Positions 48,441-57,194 of a DNA stretch of 64,000 bases are shown here, piece after piece. The stretch comes from JBQTIY01 sp052387675 (GTDB lineage Bacteria > Planctomycetota > B15-G4). The first letter of the stretch is position 1, and each line of letters opens with the position of its first letter. The notes under the pieces were generated by a model, which saw only the letters and a program-made list of their open reading frames with translations, did not search any database and was not told where the DNA came from. The translations under genes were made by a program, and so were the position numbers. Location of the stretch: positions 62,001 to 126,000 of the forward strand of contig JBQTIY010000005.1 in assembly GCA_052387675.1 (NCBI GenBank), in the 5' to 3' direction.

Positions 48441-50720
48441 CTAGAAGACTTCTTCGAGCCGTGCGTACTCTGCCATGAGCTGACGGTCACCGAAACGCTC
48501 GAAGCGCACAGTGATACGGGCCTTGGAGCCCGCGCCCCGCACATCCAGCACGACGCCCTGGCCAAAGTGCTGGTGGCGCACCGTGGCGCCGCGCCGCGGC
48601 ACGGCCACGACTGCGTCGCCACTCTCGGCACCGCTGTCGACCGCGCCGGCGTCGACGTAGTCGTCGGCGTCGGGCAATGGGTCCAAAGCCTCGCCCGCGG
48701 CCATCTGCCGTGCCTCGCGCACTGGCCCGCCTCGGCGGTTCGAGCCCCAGCCCGAGCCGCCCCACGGAGAACCGCTCGTGGGCCGCGCATACGCCCGGCG
48801 GTCTTCCCATTCGACGCACTCGGCCGGCAGTTCCTGGAGAAAGCGCGACGGCACCGCGGGCGACCACTGGCCGAACAGTGCGCGCCGGCCTGCGAAGGAG
48901 AGTACGAGGCGGCGCTGCGCGCGGGTCATTCCGACGTAGCAGAGGCGACGCTCTTCTTGGATCTCCTCGTCACTCTCCAGCGATCGAGAGTGCGGCAGCA
49001 GACCTTCCTCCAGCCCAACCATGAAGACGGCCGGAAATTCCAGGCCCTTGGCGGCATGCAAGGTCATGAGCGTCACGCGCTCCACCGAAGGGTCGTAGCT
49101 GTCGACGTCGGAGAGCAGCGCGGTCTCCTGCAGGAAGCCCGCGATCGAGGGCTCGGGAGCCGAGCGCGCATGAGCACTAATGGCGCCTTCGAGTTCGCTG
49201 ACGTTCTCCAGGCGCTCGGTGGCCTCTTGGCCGCCAAAATCTTGCAGATAGGGCAGGTAACGCGTGCGCGCGAGCAACTGCCGAAAGGTCTCATCCACCG
49301 GACCTTGGAGAGTGGCCGCCAAGTCGTCGAGCAACTGCGTGAGTTCGAGTAAGGCCGCGCGCGCCTTGGCTGGCAGGTCGGGCGCTTCGCCGGCTCGCCG
49401 CGCCGCCTCGCGCGGCGACAAGCGCAAGGGAAGCGCCCAAGCGCGCAGGCGATCCAGCGTCGTGCGTCCGATACCGCGCGTCGGCGTGTTGACAATGCGC
49501 AGGAAGGACACGGCGTCGAGCGGGTTGGTGAGCACACGCAGGTAGGCCAGAAGATCCTTCACCTCCTTGCGCTCGTAGAACTCGACCGTGCCCACGAGCT
49601 CATAGGGCAGGTTGTAGAGCCGCAGCGAGCGTTCGAGGCCGCGTGAGAGTGCGTTGGTGCGGTAGAAGACCGCGATCTCGGAAAGCCGCAAGCCCTCATC
49701 CCGCAGCGCGGCGATGCGCCTCACGACAGCATCGGCTTCGGACTCTTCGTCATCCGAGGCCAGCACGAGCGGCCGGAGGCCATCGCCGAGTTGTGACCAG
49801 AGCGGACCCATCAGCCGTCCAGGGTTGTTGCTGATCACCGCCGAGGCTGCGGCCAGGATGTGGCCGGTCGAGCGGTAGTTCTGCTCCAGGCGCACGACGT
49901 GGGCCCCGGGAAAGTCCCGCTCGAAATCCAAGATGTTGCGGATGCGCGCGCCGCGCCAGCGGTAGATCGACTGATCGGGGTCACCCGTCGCGCACAAGTT
50001 GCCGTGCCCCGCGGCCAGATCCCGCGCGATCGTGTACTGGATCCGGTTCGTGTCCTGGTACTCGTCGACCAACACATGCTGGTAGCGGGTGCGATACTTC
50101 TCGAGCACATCGGGGTGCTCTTTCAGTAGCTTGACCACGAGCAGCAGCAGGTCATCGAAGTCGGCGGTCCCGGCCTCTTGCAGCGCCCGTGAGTAGCGCG
50201 CGTAGACTCGGCCGGCCGTGGTTTCGAACCAGCTGCTGCCCGCAGCTTCGGCCACTTCCGGCGCGAGCCCCTCGTTCTTGAAGCGCGAAATGGCTGCCAG
50301 CAGGGCCGCGGGCTGGACCTGCTGCGGATCGATGCCCAGCTCCTTGCAGCTTTCCTTGACCACCGACAACTGGTCGTCGCGGTCGTAGATCGTAAATCCG
50401 GGAGCCAGGCCTACACGCTCGCCATCGATGCGCAGACAGCGGGCGCAGAAGGCGTGAAAAGTTGCCAGAAGCACGCGGCCCTCGCCCACGAGTTCGCCGA
50501 CACGGGCGCGCATCTCGCCGGCCGCCTTGTTGGTGAACGTGATGGCCAGGATGCTGCGTGGGTCCACACCTCGTGCGATGAGATGCGCAACGCGCCGAGT
50601 GATGACGCGCGTCTTGCCGCTGCCTGCCCCAGCGACGATGAGCAACGGCCCATCGCCCCACTCCACCGCCTCCCGCTGGGGACCGTTCAAGTCGGCGACA
50701 AGGGCGGCGCGATCTTTCAA
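48441..50720 (-). CDS. pcrA: PcrA-type superfamily 1 DNA helicase (second of two)
   Basis: A 759-residue helicase if started at TTG 50720 (LKDRAALVADLN); the open frame continues to GTG 50804, but that start would face the acpS start four bases away. Motifs are GAGSGKTRV, TFTNKAAGEM, ATFHAFC, DEYQDTN, GDPDQSIYRWRGA, QNYRST, TLHAAKGLEFPAVFMVGLEEG and GMTRAQRR. The C-terminal tail (VRHQHFGQGVVLDVRG...ITVRFERFGDRQLMAEYARLEEVF) matches the PcrA Tudor-like RNA polymerase-binding domain, absent in the first helicase. It leads the operon with FHA, zinc-ribbon and hydrolase genes. Confidence 0.94.
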   Translation of the reverse strand: MKDRAALVADLNGPQREAVEWGDGPLLIVAGAGSGKTRVITRRVAHLIARGVDPRSILAITFTNKAAGEMRARVGELVGEGRVLLATFHAFCARCLRIDGERVGLAPGFTIYDRDDQLSVVKESCKELGIDPQQVQPAALLAAISRFKNEGLAPEVAEAAGSSWFETTAGRVYARYSRALQEAGTADFDDLLLLVVKLLKEHPDVLEKYRTRYQHVLVDEYQDTNRIQYTIARDLAAGHGNLCATGDPDQSIYRWRGARIRNILDFERDFPGAHVVRLEQNYRSTGHILAAASAVISNNPGRLMGPLWSQLGDGLRPLVLASDDEESEADAVVRRIAALRDEGLRLSEIAVFYRTNALSRGLERSLRLYNLPYELVGTVEFYERKEVKDLLAYLRVLTNPLDAVSFLRIVNTPTRGIGRTTLDRLRAWALPLRLSPREAARRAGEAPDLPAKARAALLELTQLLDDLAATLQGPVDETFRQLLARTRYLPYLQDFGGQEATERLENVSELEGAISAHARSAPEPSIAGFLQETALLSDVDSYDPSVERVTLMTLHAAKGLEFPAVFMVGLEEGLLPHSRSLESDEEIQEERRLCYVGMTRAQRRLVLSFAGRRALFGQWSPAVPSRFLQELPAECVEWEDRRAYARPTSGSPWGGSGWGSNRRGGPVREARQMAAGEALDPLPDADDYVDAGAVDSGAESGDAVVAVPRRGATVRHQHFGQGVVLDVRGAGSKARITVRFERFGDRQLMAEYARLEEVF

Positions 50721-50807
50721 GCGGGCACTTTCTCTTCTGAGGCGGGAGCGGTCATCATAGGCGCGGCAGCGGACACTGCCGAACAGCCCGCTCCGGAGTC
50801 GCACCTC

Positions 50808-51263
50808 GTGGTCCTAGGTCTCGGCACTGATCTCGTCGAACTGCCGCGCCTCGAAGCGGCCTGGATTCGACAGGGCCAGGCGCTGCTGGAGCGACTTTTC
50901 ACGGAGCGGGAAAGGGCCCTCTTGGCTGCGGACGGCCCGCCAGAATCCAGTCACTCAACGCCCTTGGAACCGGGCGCGAACCAAGCCTCGCCGGATGGAG
51001 AACGGTGCCGTCATCCGGCCCGCCTGCAGCGGCTGGGCGTGCGCTTTGCCGCCAAGGAGGCGGCCTTCAAGGCACTCGGCACGGGCTGGGGACGCGGCGT
51101 GGGTTGGCACGACGTGGAGATTCTGGGCGGACGCGGCGAGGCCCCCGTGCTTGAACTGCATGGCGCCGCGCGACGGCGAATGGAAGCGCTGGGAGCGACG
51201 CGCGCGCTGGTCACGCTGACTCACACCGACAGCGTGGCTTCCGCCACAGTGCTGCTCGTGTAG
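50808..51263 (+). CDS. acpS: Holo-[acyl-carrier-protein] synthase
   Basis: A 151-residue 4'-phosphopantetheinyl transferase that activates acyl carrier protein. GLGTDLVELPRL (Mg-binding Asp) and FAAKEAAFKALGTG (Glu/Lys) are the family motifs, with LVTLTHTDSVASATVLL at the end. GTG 50808 has GGAG nine bases upstream. Between ERERALL and FAAKEA there are about 30 extra residues (PPESSHSTPLEPGANQASPD region) not usual in AcpS, where this loop is short. The gene is divergent from pcrA with no shared leader. Activity is likely because both catalytic motifs are intact. Confidence 0.88.
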   Translation: MVLGLGTDLVELPRLEAAWIRQGQALLERLFTERERALLAADGPPESSHSTPLEPGANQASPDGERCRHPARLQRLGVRFAAKEAAFKALGTGWGRGVGWHDVEILGGRGEAPVLELHGAARRRMEALGATRALVTLTHTDSVASATVLLV

Positions 51264-51281
51264 GAGCGCGCCCGGCTCCGA

Positions 51282-51977
51282 CTACTGGATCCAGATCTCC
51301 AGTGGTTCACCATCGACGCTGGCACGCGCGGCGGCCGTGTGGAGTGCGCCCTGGCTGTCGAGCGACATCATGACGACCGTCGCGTGAACACCGGGGAGCT
51401 GCGCTGCGTACTTGCTCAGCAGTGCCTGGAAGCTCACCAAGTCGAGTGCCGGCAACCACCCGAAGTTCACGATGAGGTCCGGCTGTGTTCTGCCGGCCAA
51501 AACATCTTCGAGGGGGTCCTGGCCGTCGTCGAGCACCAGTACCGCGACGGAGAGCGTCGCGTCGTGGGCCGGCCGCAACACGGCGCCAAAGCCCTCCTGC
51601 AACATCAGCAGACCAAAGCCCTGCACCCCGACCAGCGCGTCCCAGGATTCAACCGCCACGACGGCCGAGAGGCCGGCGAAGGTGGCTTCTTCAGCCGGTG
51701 CTTCGAGATTCACCTGCACCGCACCGACGTGCGACTGGAGCTCCACGCGAGCCAAGCGCGCGTCGAGCATCGGCTGGATCAGCTCCGCAGAGACGCCCAC
51801 GCTCAAGCCCACAGTCGCGGCGCTCGAACAGTCGCCTCCGCCGGCGTAGGGGAGCACGCCTTCTGAGTCATTGTCCTGCGCGCGAGCGGCGCCGGAGAGC
51901 ATCAGGAGGGTGGACACCACGCTCAGCAGAGCGAGGCGGCCCAGGCGGCGAGGAGTTGTGCTGCGTGAAAGAGTCAT
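51282..51977 (-). CDS. Secreted protein of unknown function
   Basis: A 231-residue protein with a Sec signal (LGRLALLSVVSTLLMLSGAARAQ). The mature part has two alternating beta/alpha halves: VQVNLEAPAEEATFAGL...ALVGVQGFGLLML and SVAVLVLDDGQDPLEDVL...DLIVNFGWLPALDL. I do not recognise the fold. ATG 51977 is used; another ATG at 51995 overlaps the anti-sigma stop as TGATG. It is the third gene of the sigma-antisigma operon, so it could be an effector or sensor output of that system. Confidence 0.6.
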   Translation of the reverse strand: MTLSRSTTPRRLGRLALLSVVSTLLMLSGAARAQDNDSEGVLPYAGGGDCSSAATVGLSVGVSAELIQPMLDARLARVELQSHVGAVQVNLEAPAEEATFAGLSAVVAVESWDALVGVQGFGLLMLQEGFGAVLRPAHDATLSVAVLVLDDGQDPLEDVLAGRTQPDLIVNFGWLPALDLVSFQALLSKYAAQLPGVHATVVMMSLDSQGALHTAAARASVDGEPLEIWIQ

Positions 51978-51994
51978 AGGTTGCCTAGCCTCCA

Positions 51995-53026
51995 TCAGGC
52001 GGCGAAAAGCGCCGGCACTTTGCGGCGGAGGGTTTCATGGAGTTCGGACTGCCGAGCGAGCGCTGCGGAGAACTCGGGCTTCTGCACGAGTGTCGAGCGG
52101 AGTTGCGTCACGCTGGCTGGGAAACGGCTGACGAGATCCGAGAAGTACTGCACGCTCTTCGCGGCCAATCCGATCTTGGTGCAGTTCATGGCCAAGTTGA
52201 GCAAAGCCGTCATGAAGCGCGGTTCCAGTTCCAGCATTCCACTGCCGAGAACTTCCTCGTAGCACTCGTTGGCCCGGGTGTAGTCGGTCGCGGAGTCGTA
52301 GACGTTGCCGAGGAACTGCAGCGCCATCATGCGATGCACGGGCAATCGGCCGTCGCGGTAGACACGCCGGAACTCGATGCGAGCGCGATCGAAACGCCCG
52401 CCCACCATGTGGTGAAAGCCCAGATAGAGTCGCGCCTCGTCGAAGTCCGGGCGCAGCGCCAGGGCCTCTTCCAGCAGGCGGCGGCCATTGGCCAACGCAC
52501 CCGAGCCGGCCCGCTCAGAACTGCTGAAGTGCCGACGCGACCGGCGGAACAACGAACCCGTTTCGCGGCCGCTGTCGCCCTGCTCCCGGGCCAGCGCTTC
52601 GCCCTCCCTGACCAGTCTGCGGCCGTCGGCGGTCACGCCGCGGATGTCGACGGGCCGGGTCAGGGCCGACACCGTGCGGTGCAGACGGCCGCTGCGCGCG
52701 GTTTCATTGGCCAGCAGCACGTAGGCCTTGCCCAGCTCGTAGAAGAGACGCACGAGTTCTTCGCGCTTGTCCTGGACAAGGCGGCGCGTCACGGCGGCAA
52801 ACAATGCGTGGCGGTCAACCAAATCCGTGACGGCCGCGTCGGCGCCCGAATCCATGTCGCGATGCAGATTCGCGAGTTCGCGCAGATCGTCCAAGTAGTC
52901 ACGGCAGCCACCGCAAGCGTCGAGGTGGCGAACGAGCGCCGCGTTCTCGGATTCCGGTAGTTCGTGATCTACGAACAGGTTGATGGCCTGTTCGAAGGCA
53001 ACGCAGGCTTCGCAGGTGAGTTTCAT
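51995..53026 (-). CDS. Zinc-finger anti-sigma factor with TPR-like domain
   Basis: A 343-residue protein. The N-terminal ZAS motif His34-xxx-Cys38-xx-Cys41 (LVRHLDACGGCRDYLDDL) binds zinc and contacts ECF sigma factors. The middle is charged, and residues about 185-320 hold helical repeats (GRRLLEEALALRPDFDEARLYLGFHHM, ALQFLGNVYDSATDYTRANECYEEVL) of TPR type. No membrane helix is seen, so the sensor is likely cytoplasmic. The ATG overlaps the sigma-factor stop (ATGA), as expected for an anti-sigma partner. Confidence 0.85.
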   Translation of the reverse strand: MKLTCEACVAFEQAINLFVDHELPESENAALVRHLDACGGCRDYLDDLRELANLHRDMDSGADAAVTDLVDRHALFAAVTRRLVQDKREELVRLFYELGKAYVLLANETARSGRLHRTVSALTRPVDIRGVTADGRRLVREGEALAREQGDSGRETGSLFRRSRRHFSSSERAGSGALANGRRLLEEALALRPDFDEARLYLGFHHMVGGRFDRARIEFRRVYRDGRLPVHRMMALQFLGNVYDSATDYTRANECYEEVLGSGMLELEPRFMTALLNLAMNCTKIGLAAKSVQYFSDLVSRFPASVTQLRSTLVQKPEFSAALARQSELHETLRRKVPALFAA

Positions 53027-53937
53027 GGCTTTCGAGTCCCTAGAACGCGAACCAACGACTGAAAAATCCGCTTCCGCGCACGGCAGACGATCATCTTGAA
53101 GTTCTCCAGCCGGATGCTGAGCTGATCGGCCGCCTCGCGATAACCAAGGTGTTCGACCTCTACCAGCCGCAGCGCAATCTGGTCACGCGCTTTCAGCTCC
53201 CTTTCATAGATGTCTGCGTACAGGCAAAGCAGGAGCTGGTACACCCGCTGGTAGCGAGCGTCGTCCTCAGCCGCGGCACTTTCATCGGCCGGGGAGCTGG
53301 CCTGCTCATCGGCCAGCACCTCGGTGAGCACATCGACGGGCACACCCTCGCGCCCGGCGGTTTCGAGGTGGCGGTAGACCGTGTTCCGGATGATCGAGTA
53401 GGACCAGTTCCGGAAGGCGTTCGGCTTGTCCGGGCAGAACTTGGAGGGGTAGCGGTAAATGGCCACAAAGGAGTCCTGCAGGATGTCCTGGAGGTCATCC
53501 CGGCAGCCCGTCATACGCATGATCCGCGAGGCGATCAGCGAGAAGGGGCGAGTGTTGAGTTCGAAGAGCAGGGAGAAAGCCTCGACCCGCTGATGGACCC
53601 GGAAAACGTCCATGAGGGCGTTGTTCAGCGCCTGGAATTCATGACCCTGGCGCCCACTCACGACCCGCCGAAGCAGTTCGTGTCCCGTTTCCTCGGCCAA
53701 GACTCGCGCCCTTTCCAGAGCGGAGTCCGACACCTCTTCGATCGAGAGCGCTGCCTTGCGTTCGACTTGGGCACCCGCGCTCGGCGAGCCGCCAGCGCCC
53801 TGGAAACCAGCAACCTTCCCACCGGCCAGGCCGGCGAGCGGTTGGTGCGACGACCCTGGGAAGGAGTCGCGGCGGCTGGGTTCTGGGTGAGCCAAGGCCA
53901 AAAACCCCTGGAGCCAGCCCCCTCCGGTCGGGTCCAT
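53023..53937 (-). CDS. ECF-family RNA polymerase sigma factor with N-terminal extension
   Basis: A 304-residue sigma factor. Region 2 includes SLLFELNTRPFSLIASRIMRMTGCRDDLQDILQDSFVAIYRYPSKF and region 4 includes ALRLVEVEHLGYREAADQLSIRLENFKMIVCRARKRIF. An N-terminal extension of about 100 residues, including the Pro/Gly-rich first 60, is unusual, so the true start may be downstream. It overlaps the zinc-finger anti-sigma gene, which is probably its regulator. An inverted repeat GTGAC-N6-GTCAC lies about 70 bases upstream. The target regulon is unknown. Confidence 0.82.
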   Translation of the reverse strand: MDPTGGGWLQGFLALAHPEPSRRDSFPGSSHQPLAGLAGGKVAGFQGAGGSPSAGAQVERKAALSIEEVSDSALERARVLAEETGHELLRRVVSGRQGHEFQALNNALMDVFRVHQRVEAFSLLFELNTRPFSLIASRIMRMTGCRDDLQDILQDSFVAIYRYPSKFCPDKPNAFRNWSYSIIRNTVYRHLETAGREGVPVDVLTEVLADEQASSPADESAAAEDDARYQRVYQLLLCLYADIYERELKARDQIALRLVEVEHLGYREAADQLSIRLENFKMIVCRARKRIFQSLVRVLGTRKP

Positions 53938-54005
53938 GAGTCTGACGGGAACTCAATGGCCGGAAGGTGGCGTGTTGCCGGAGTCTAGGCCAGTTCGGAC
54001 AGGCG

Positions 54006-54021
54006 GTGACGCAGGAGTCAC
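54006..54021 (-). promoter_or_regulatory. Inverted repeat upstream of the ECF sigma operon
   Basis: GTGAC (54006-54010) and GTCAC (54017-54021) flank six bases in the 123-bp divergent region between the sigma gene and the glycosyltransferase. The same region contains ACTTAAGT and a run of seven Ts (54044-54050), which could open easily. No clear -35/-10 pair is seen. Confidence 0.3.
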
Positions 54022-54060
54022 AGAAATGACCCAATGACTTAAGTTTTTTTCGAGGGGTTG

Positions 54061-55851
54061 ATGCGGGAGTCGGGCCTGGGAAGCTTCCTGCACATGGCAC
54101 GACTGGCTGGCCTAGCTGCCCTCTTCACCCTGGCGGTGGTGCTCTTCACCGCCATTCGCCCCGTCTGGACCATCGATCCAGACGCTTCCTTGTATGTCAG
54201 CCTCGGCCGAAGTCTTGCGCTGGGCGATGGTTACGCGCTCGAGGGGGTGCCGCATACCAAGTACCCGCCTGGCTGGCCCGCAGTCCTGGCCGCGCTGATC
54301 CGATTGAGCAGTCCCGACGCTTACGAGGTGTTTCACGCATTCCTCGTTTGCGCCTTGCTGGCCTGCGCCTGGCTGTCCTATGTCGTCGCTCGCAGGCTGG
54401 GCTACCCACCGATCGTTGCTGTTGCGGCCGCCATCGCCGTGGGGCTCTCGCAGACCTTCTTCGATCTCTCGGTGGTCTACCTGCGCACAGAAACGCTCTT
54501 CACGGCGCTGTGCCTGGCGAGCCTGCTCTTGCTCTGTCGCGGACTCGAGCCGCGGGCGGGACCATGGCCGGCTCTCGCCGCCGGGTTGTTGATCGTCTGC
54601 GCCACCTCAGTTCGGCTCGTAGGAGTCGCCCTGCTAGCCGTTCCGGCGATCGCCCTGCTGAGTCGTCACGGCGACGCCGGCGAGACGCGGCGTGTCCGGC
54701 TGCGGGCGCTGCTGATCTTGGCGCTCGGATTGACCGCCTGCGCGGCTTGGCAGTGGCGCACCACGAGCTTGGACTCAGCGCCCGGCGCCACGAACTACTC
54801 GTCAGAGTTCCGAGCCGCGGAACCACGGGACCTGACCAAGGTTGTGCGACTCGACATGCCGACGCTCGACATGCAGGGTTTGGCGCGGCGCGTCATGGGC
54901 AACCTCGAAGTCATGACCCGCGCGCTGGCCGTCCTGCTTACGAATGTCGACAGTGCGGCCGCACGGCTTCCCGTCGGTGCCCTGCTGCTGGCGCTCGTTC
55001 TCGCGGGCGCGCACCAGTTGTGGTGGAGGATCGACCACCAACGAATCAGACGCGCGGCCGTGCTCTTCGCCGCCGCCCTCATCGGGCTGACACTCATCTG
55101 GCCCTTCAATCAACAGGAACGTTTTTATGCCCCGCTCCTGCCGTTGCTCGTGCTCATGGCCGGAGAGGGGCTGACCTGGGCCTGGCGGCTCGCACTGACC
55201 GCAACGGCCCGGCCGAGCGGACGCGCGGCGTTATGGTTCGCACTGGCTGCGCTCGTCGTGCTGCTCGCCGCGCAGAAGTCGGACCGGCCGACCATCCTGA
55301 ACCGATATTCGCCGAGCTACGCCGCGCTGCTGGTTTGCAGCTTCGCGGGAGCCGGCCTGTGTTTTTGGCTCTCGCTCAAGGGGGCCCTGCCCCGACCGCG
55401 CACGGCCTTTGCACTTGTGATTCCGGTGCTCATGGTCATTCCCTTCGCAAACCGGCGTTTCGTGGAGTGGCCGCAAGCGCAAGCCGCCTTTCTTGAGCAC
55501 CGCGCCAAGCATCCCGTGACGGGGGCACTCGCCTCCATCGATGTCGATCCTCGGCTCGAGTCGGTGGCGATTTGGCTTCGGGAGCAGACGCCGTCCGACT
55601 CAGTGCTGATGACCGATGTCCCGCGCATGCTGCAGATCATGTCCGATCATCGCTGCGTGCCCTTCGTCTACTCCGTGAACCCGCCTACGGTGCATCATGG
55701 AAGCGCCGACTACGTCTTCTACACCCGAGAAATTGCGGAGGCCGCGGCCGTCATGGACGCCGTCGCAGAAGGCTACGAACCGGTCTTCGAACTGGAAGCA
55801 ATCCATGATGGGCAGAGACTCGTGACTCCGACTGTCTACCGGCCACGCTAG
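54061..55851 (+). CDS. GT-C family membrane glycosyltransferase
   Basis: A 596-residue protein with roughly 11-12 membrane helices, resembling ArnT/PMT-type (GT39/GT83-like) enzymes that use lipid-linked sugars. The first loop has VWTIDPDASLYVSLGRSLALGDGYALEG and PHTKYPPGWPAVLAALI; GT-C enzymes carry catalytic acidic residues here (Asp-Pro-Asp). INQQERFYAPLLPLLVLMAGEG resembles the conserved (R/E)(Y/F)xxPxxP segment. A soluble C-terminal part (about 465-596) is exported-side. TTG 54058 or ATG 54061 may be used. The acceptor and donor are unknown. Confidence 0.83.
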   Translation: MRESGLGSFLHMARLAGLAALFTLAVVLFTAIRPVWTIDPDASLYVSLGRSLALGDGYALEGVPHTKYPPGWPAVLAALIRLSSPDAYEVFHAFLVCALLACAWLSYVVARRLGYPPIVAVAAAIAVGLSQTFFDLSVVYLRTETLFTALCLASLLLLCRGLEPRAGPWPALAAGLLIVCATSVRLVGVALLAVPAIALLSRHGDAGETRRVRLRALLILALGLTACAAWQWRTTSLDSAPGATNYSSEFRAAEPRDLTKVVRLDMPTLDMQGLARRVMGNLEVMTRALAVLLTNVDSAAARLPVGALLLALVLAGAHQLWWRIDHQRIRRAAVLFAAALIGLTLIWPFNQQERFYAPLLPLLVLMAGEGLTWAWRLALTATARPSGRAALWFALAALVVLLAAQKSDRPTILNRYSPSYAALLVCSFAGAGLCFWLSLKGALPRPRTAFALVIPVLMVIPFANRRFVEWPQAQAAFLEHRAKHPVTGALASIDVDPRLESVAIWLREQTPSDSVLMTDVPRMLQIMSDHRCVPFVYSVNPPTVHHGSADYVFYTREIAEAAAVMDAVAEGYEPVFELEAIHDGQRLVTPTVYRPR

Positions 55852-55859
55852 AGGCCCAC

Positions 55860-56732
55860 GTGCCCGAGTGGATCACGACGACGTTCGTGTCTACCGGGAG
55901 GCAGCTGCTCTTCGTGCTGGGGCCGCTCGTCGCTGCCGCTATGCTCCTGCACATCACGGAGAGATTGCTCTCCGGCCGACTGGCCTCACGGCTCGGCGAG
56001 CGCTCCGTACTACTCACCGGCTGGATCGGAGTGCCCGTCCATGAGCTGAGTCACGCCGCCGCCTGCTGGCTCTTTGGACACCAGGTTCGCCGGATTCAGC
56101 TCTTCACGCCGCACGGCCCGGCCGGGCAACTCGGATCCGTGACGCACAGTTATGACCCCGAAAACCTCTGGCAGCAGGCAGGGCGCTTTTTCATCGGCAT
56201 CGCTCCGCTCGTGGGCGGCGCCGTCGTGCTCTGGGTGCTGACGTGGACGCTGGGACCAACCGGCTCAGCTCAATCTCCACTCATTGCGGGCGCGAGCACT
56301 CGGGAGATTCTGGAAACGGCCGGCGGTCAAGCGATGCACCTGCTGCGTGAGCTGGCCCAGGTCACGACGGTTTCCAGCTATCTCACTTGGCTGTACCTGT
56401 ATCTCAGCCTGTGCGTAGCGGCACACATGTCGCCCAGCCAGGCGGATCTCAAGGGTGGCTGGCCGGGATTTGCGCTCCTGCTGCTCGTGGCCATCCTTGT
56501 GAATCTCGTGGTAGCGGTCTTGGGCGGCGACGCCGTTCGAGCAGAAACGCTGCTTCTCCAGCTCTGTGCACCCCTGCTGGTGCTGCTCGTCCTGGCCTTG
56601 GTCCTGCAGTGGCTTTGCCTCGCCGTGGTCTGGTGCGTGACGGCCTGCTTCCGGCCGCGTCAGACTAGGCCGAGGACGCAGCGAGCCCAGCGTCTCAGTC
56701 GTCCGCGGCGGGGCGGCCGCGAAGGCGCTTGA
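55860..56732 (+). CDS. Membrane protein with M50-like HELSH motif
   Basis: A 290-residue protein with five or six membrane helices. The second helix carries VPVHELSHAAACWLFGH (HExxH), placed as in intramembrane site-2 proteases, and LSHAAACW resembles the M50 region. A second M50 motif (NxxPxxxLDG) is not seen; FIGIAPLVGGAVVLWV may stand in its place. It may be a protease-like membrane protein. GAGG precedes GTG 55860 and its start is 8 bases after the glycosyltransferase stop. Its 3' end overlaps arfB on the other strand by 38 bases. Confidence 0.7.
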   Translation: MPEWITTTFVSTGRQLLFVLGPLVAAAMLLHITERLLSGRLASRLGERSVLLTGWIGVPVHELSHAAACWLFGHQVRRIQLFTPHGPAGQLGSVTHSYDPENLWQQAGRFFIGIAPLVGGAVVLWVLTWTLGPTGSAQSPLIAGASTREILETAGGQAMHLLRELAQVTTVSSYLTWLYLYLSLCVAAHMSPSQADLKGGWPGFALLLLVAILVNLVVAVLGGDAVRAETLLLQLCAPLLVLLVLALVLQWLCLAVVWCVTACFRPRQTRPRTQRAQRLSRPRRGGREGA

Positions 56733-57180
56733 CCTCGGACTTCCGTCGTTTGCCTTCGCTCCTCCTGCGTTGCGAAGCCTTGGTGGGACTCGTCCGGCCC
56801 CGCACCTTTGCGGTGCGCAGGGCAGCCGCCACGATACTAGCCAAGCGGTCGCGCGCGGCAGCCCGGTTGAGCAGCTGACTGCGATGCTCAGCCACATGAA
56901 GAATGAGTTCGCCGGCGGTCGACAAGCGGCGATGCAGCCGCTTGAGTAGCCGAGCGCGGCACTCCTCATCGAGGGCCCGGCTAGAGACGACCGACCAACG
57001 CAGGGTGACGCGCGAGGCGACCTTATTCACATTCTGGCCGCCCGGCCCGCCCGAGCGGCTGACCTGCACCGTGAGTTCGACATCGGGAATCACGAGGTCG
57101 GGGGCCACTCGCACTCCGCGAGAGGGTGCCCCCGACTCAACTTCGTCTCTCGTCACACGCGTCCTATCTGGCCTGGGCAT
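56695..57180 (-). CDS. arfB: ArfB (YaeJ)-type peptidyl-tRNA hydrolase for ribosome rescue
   Basis: A 161-residue protein of the class I release-factor family without a stop-codon recognition domain. The catalytic GGQ is in SRSGGPGGQNVNKV, and the C-terminal Arg/Lys-rich tail (RTSPTKASQRRRSEGKRRKSEVKRLRG) fits ArfB, whose tail enters the empty mRNA channel of stalled ribosomes. It hydrolyses peptidyl-tRNA on ribosomes lacking a stop codon. The gene overlaps the upstream membrane-protein gene's end on the other strand. Confidence 0.93.
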   Translation of the reverse strand: MPRPDRTRVTRDEVESGAPSRGVRVAPDLVIPDVELTVQVSRSGGPGGQNVNKVASRVTLRWSVVSSRALDEECRARLLKRLHRRLSTAGELILHVAEHRSQLLNRAAARDRLASIVAAALRTAKVRGRTSPTKASQRRRSEGKRRKSEVKRLRGRPAADD

Positions 57181-57194
57181 CCGGAGAATTCTGG

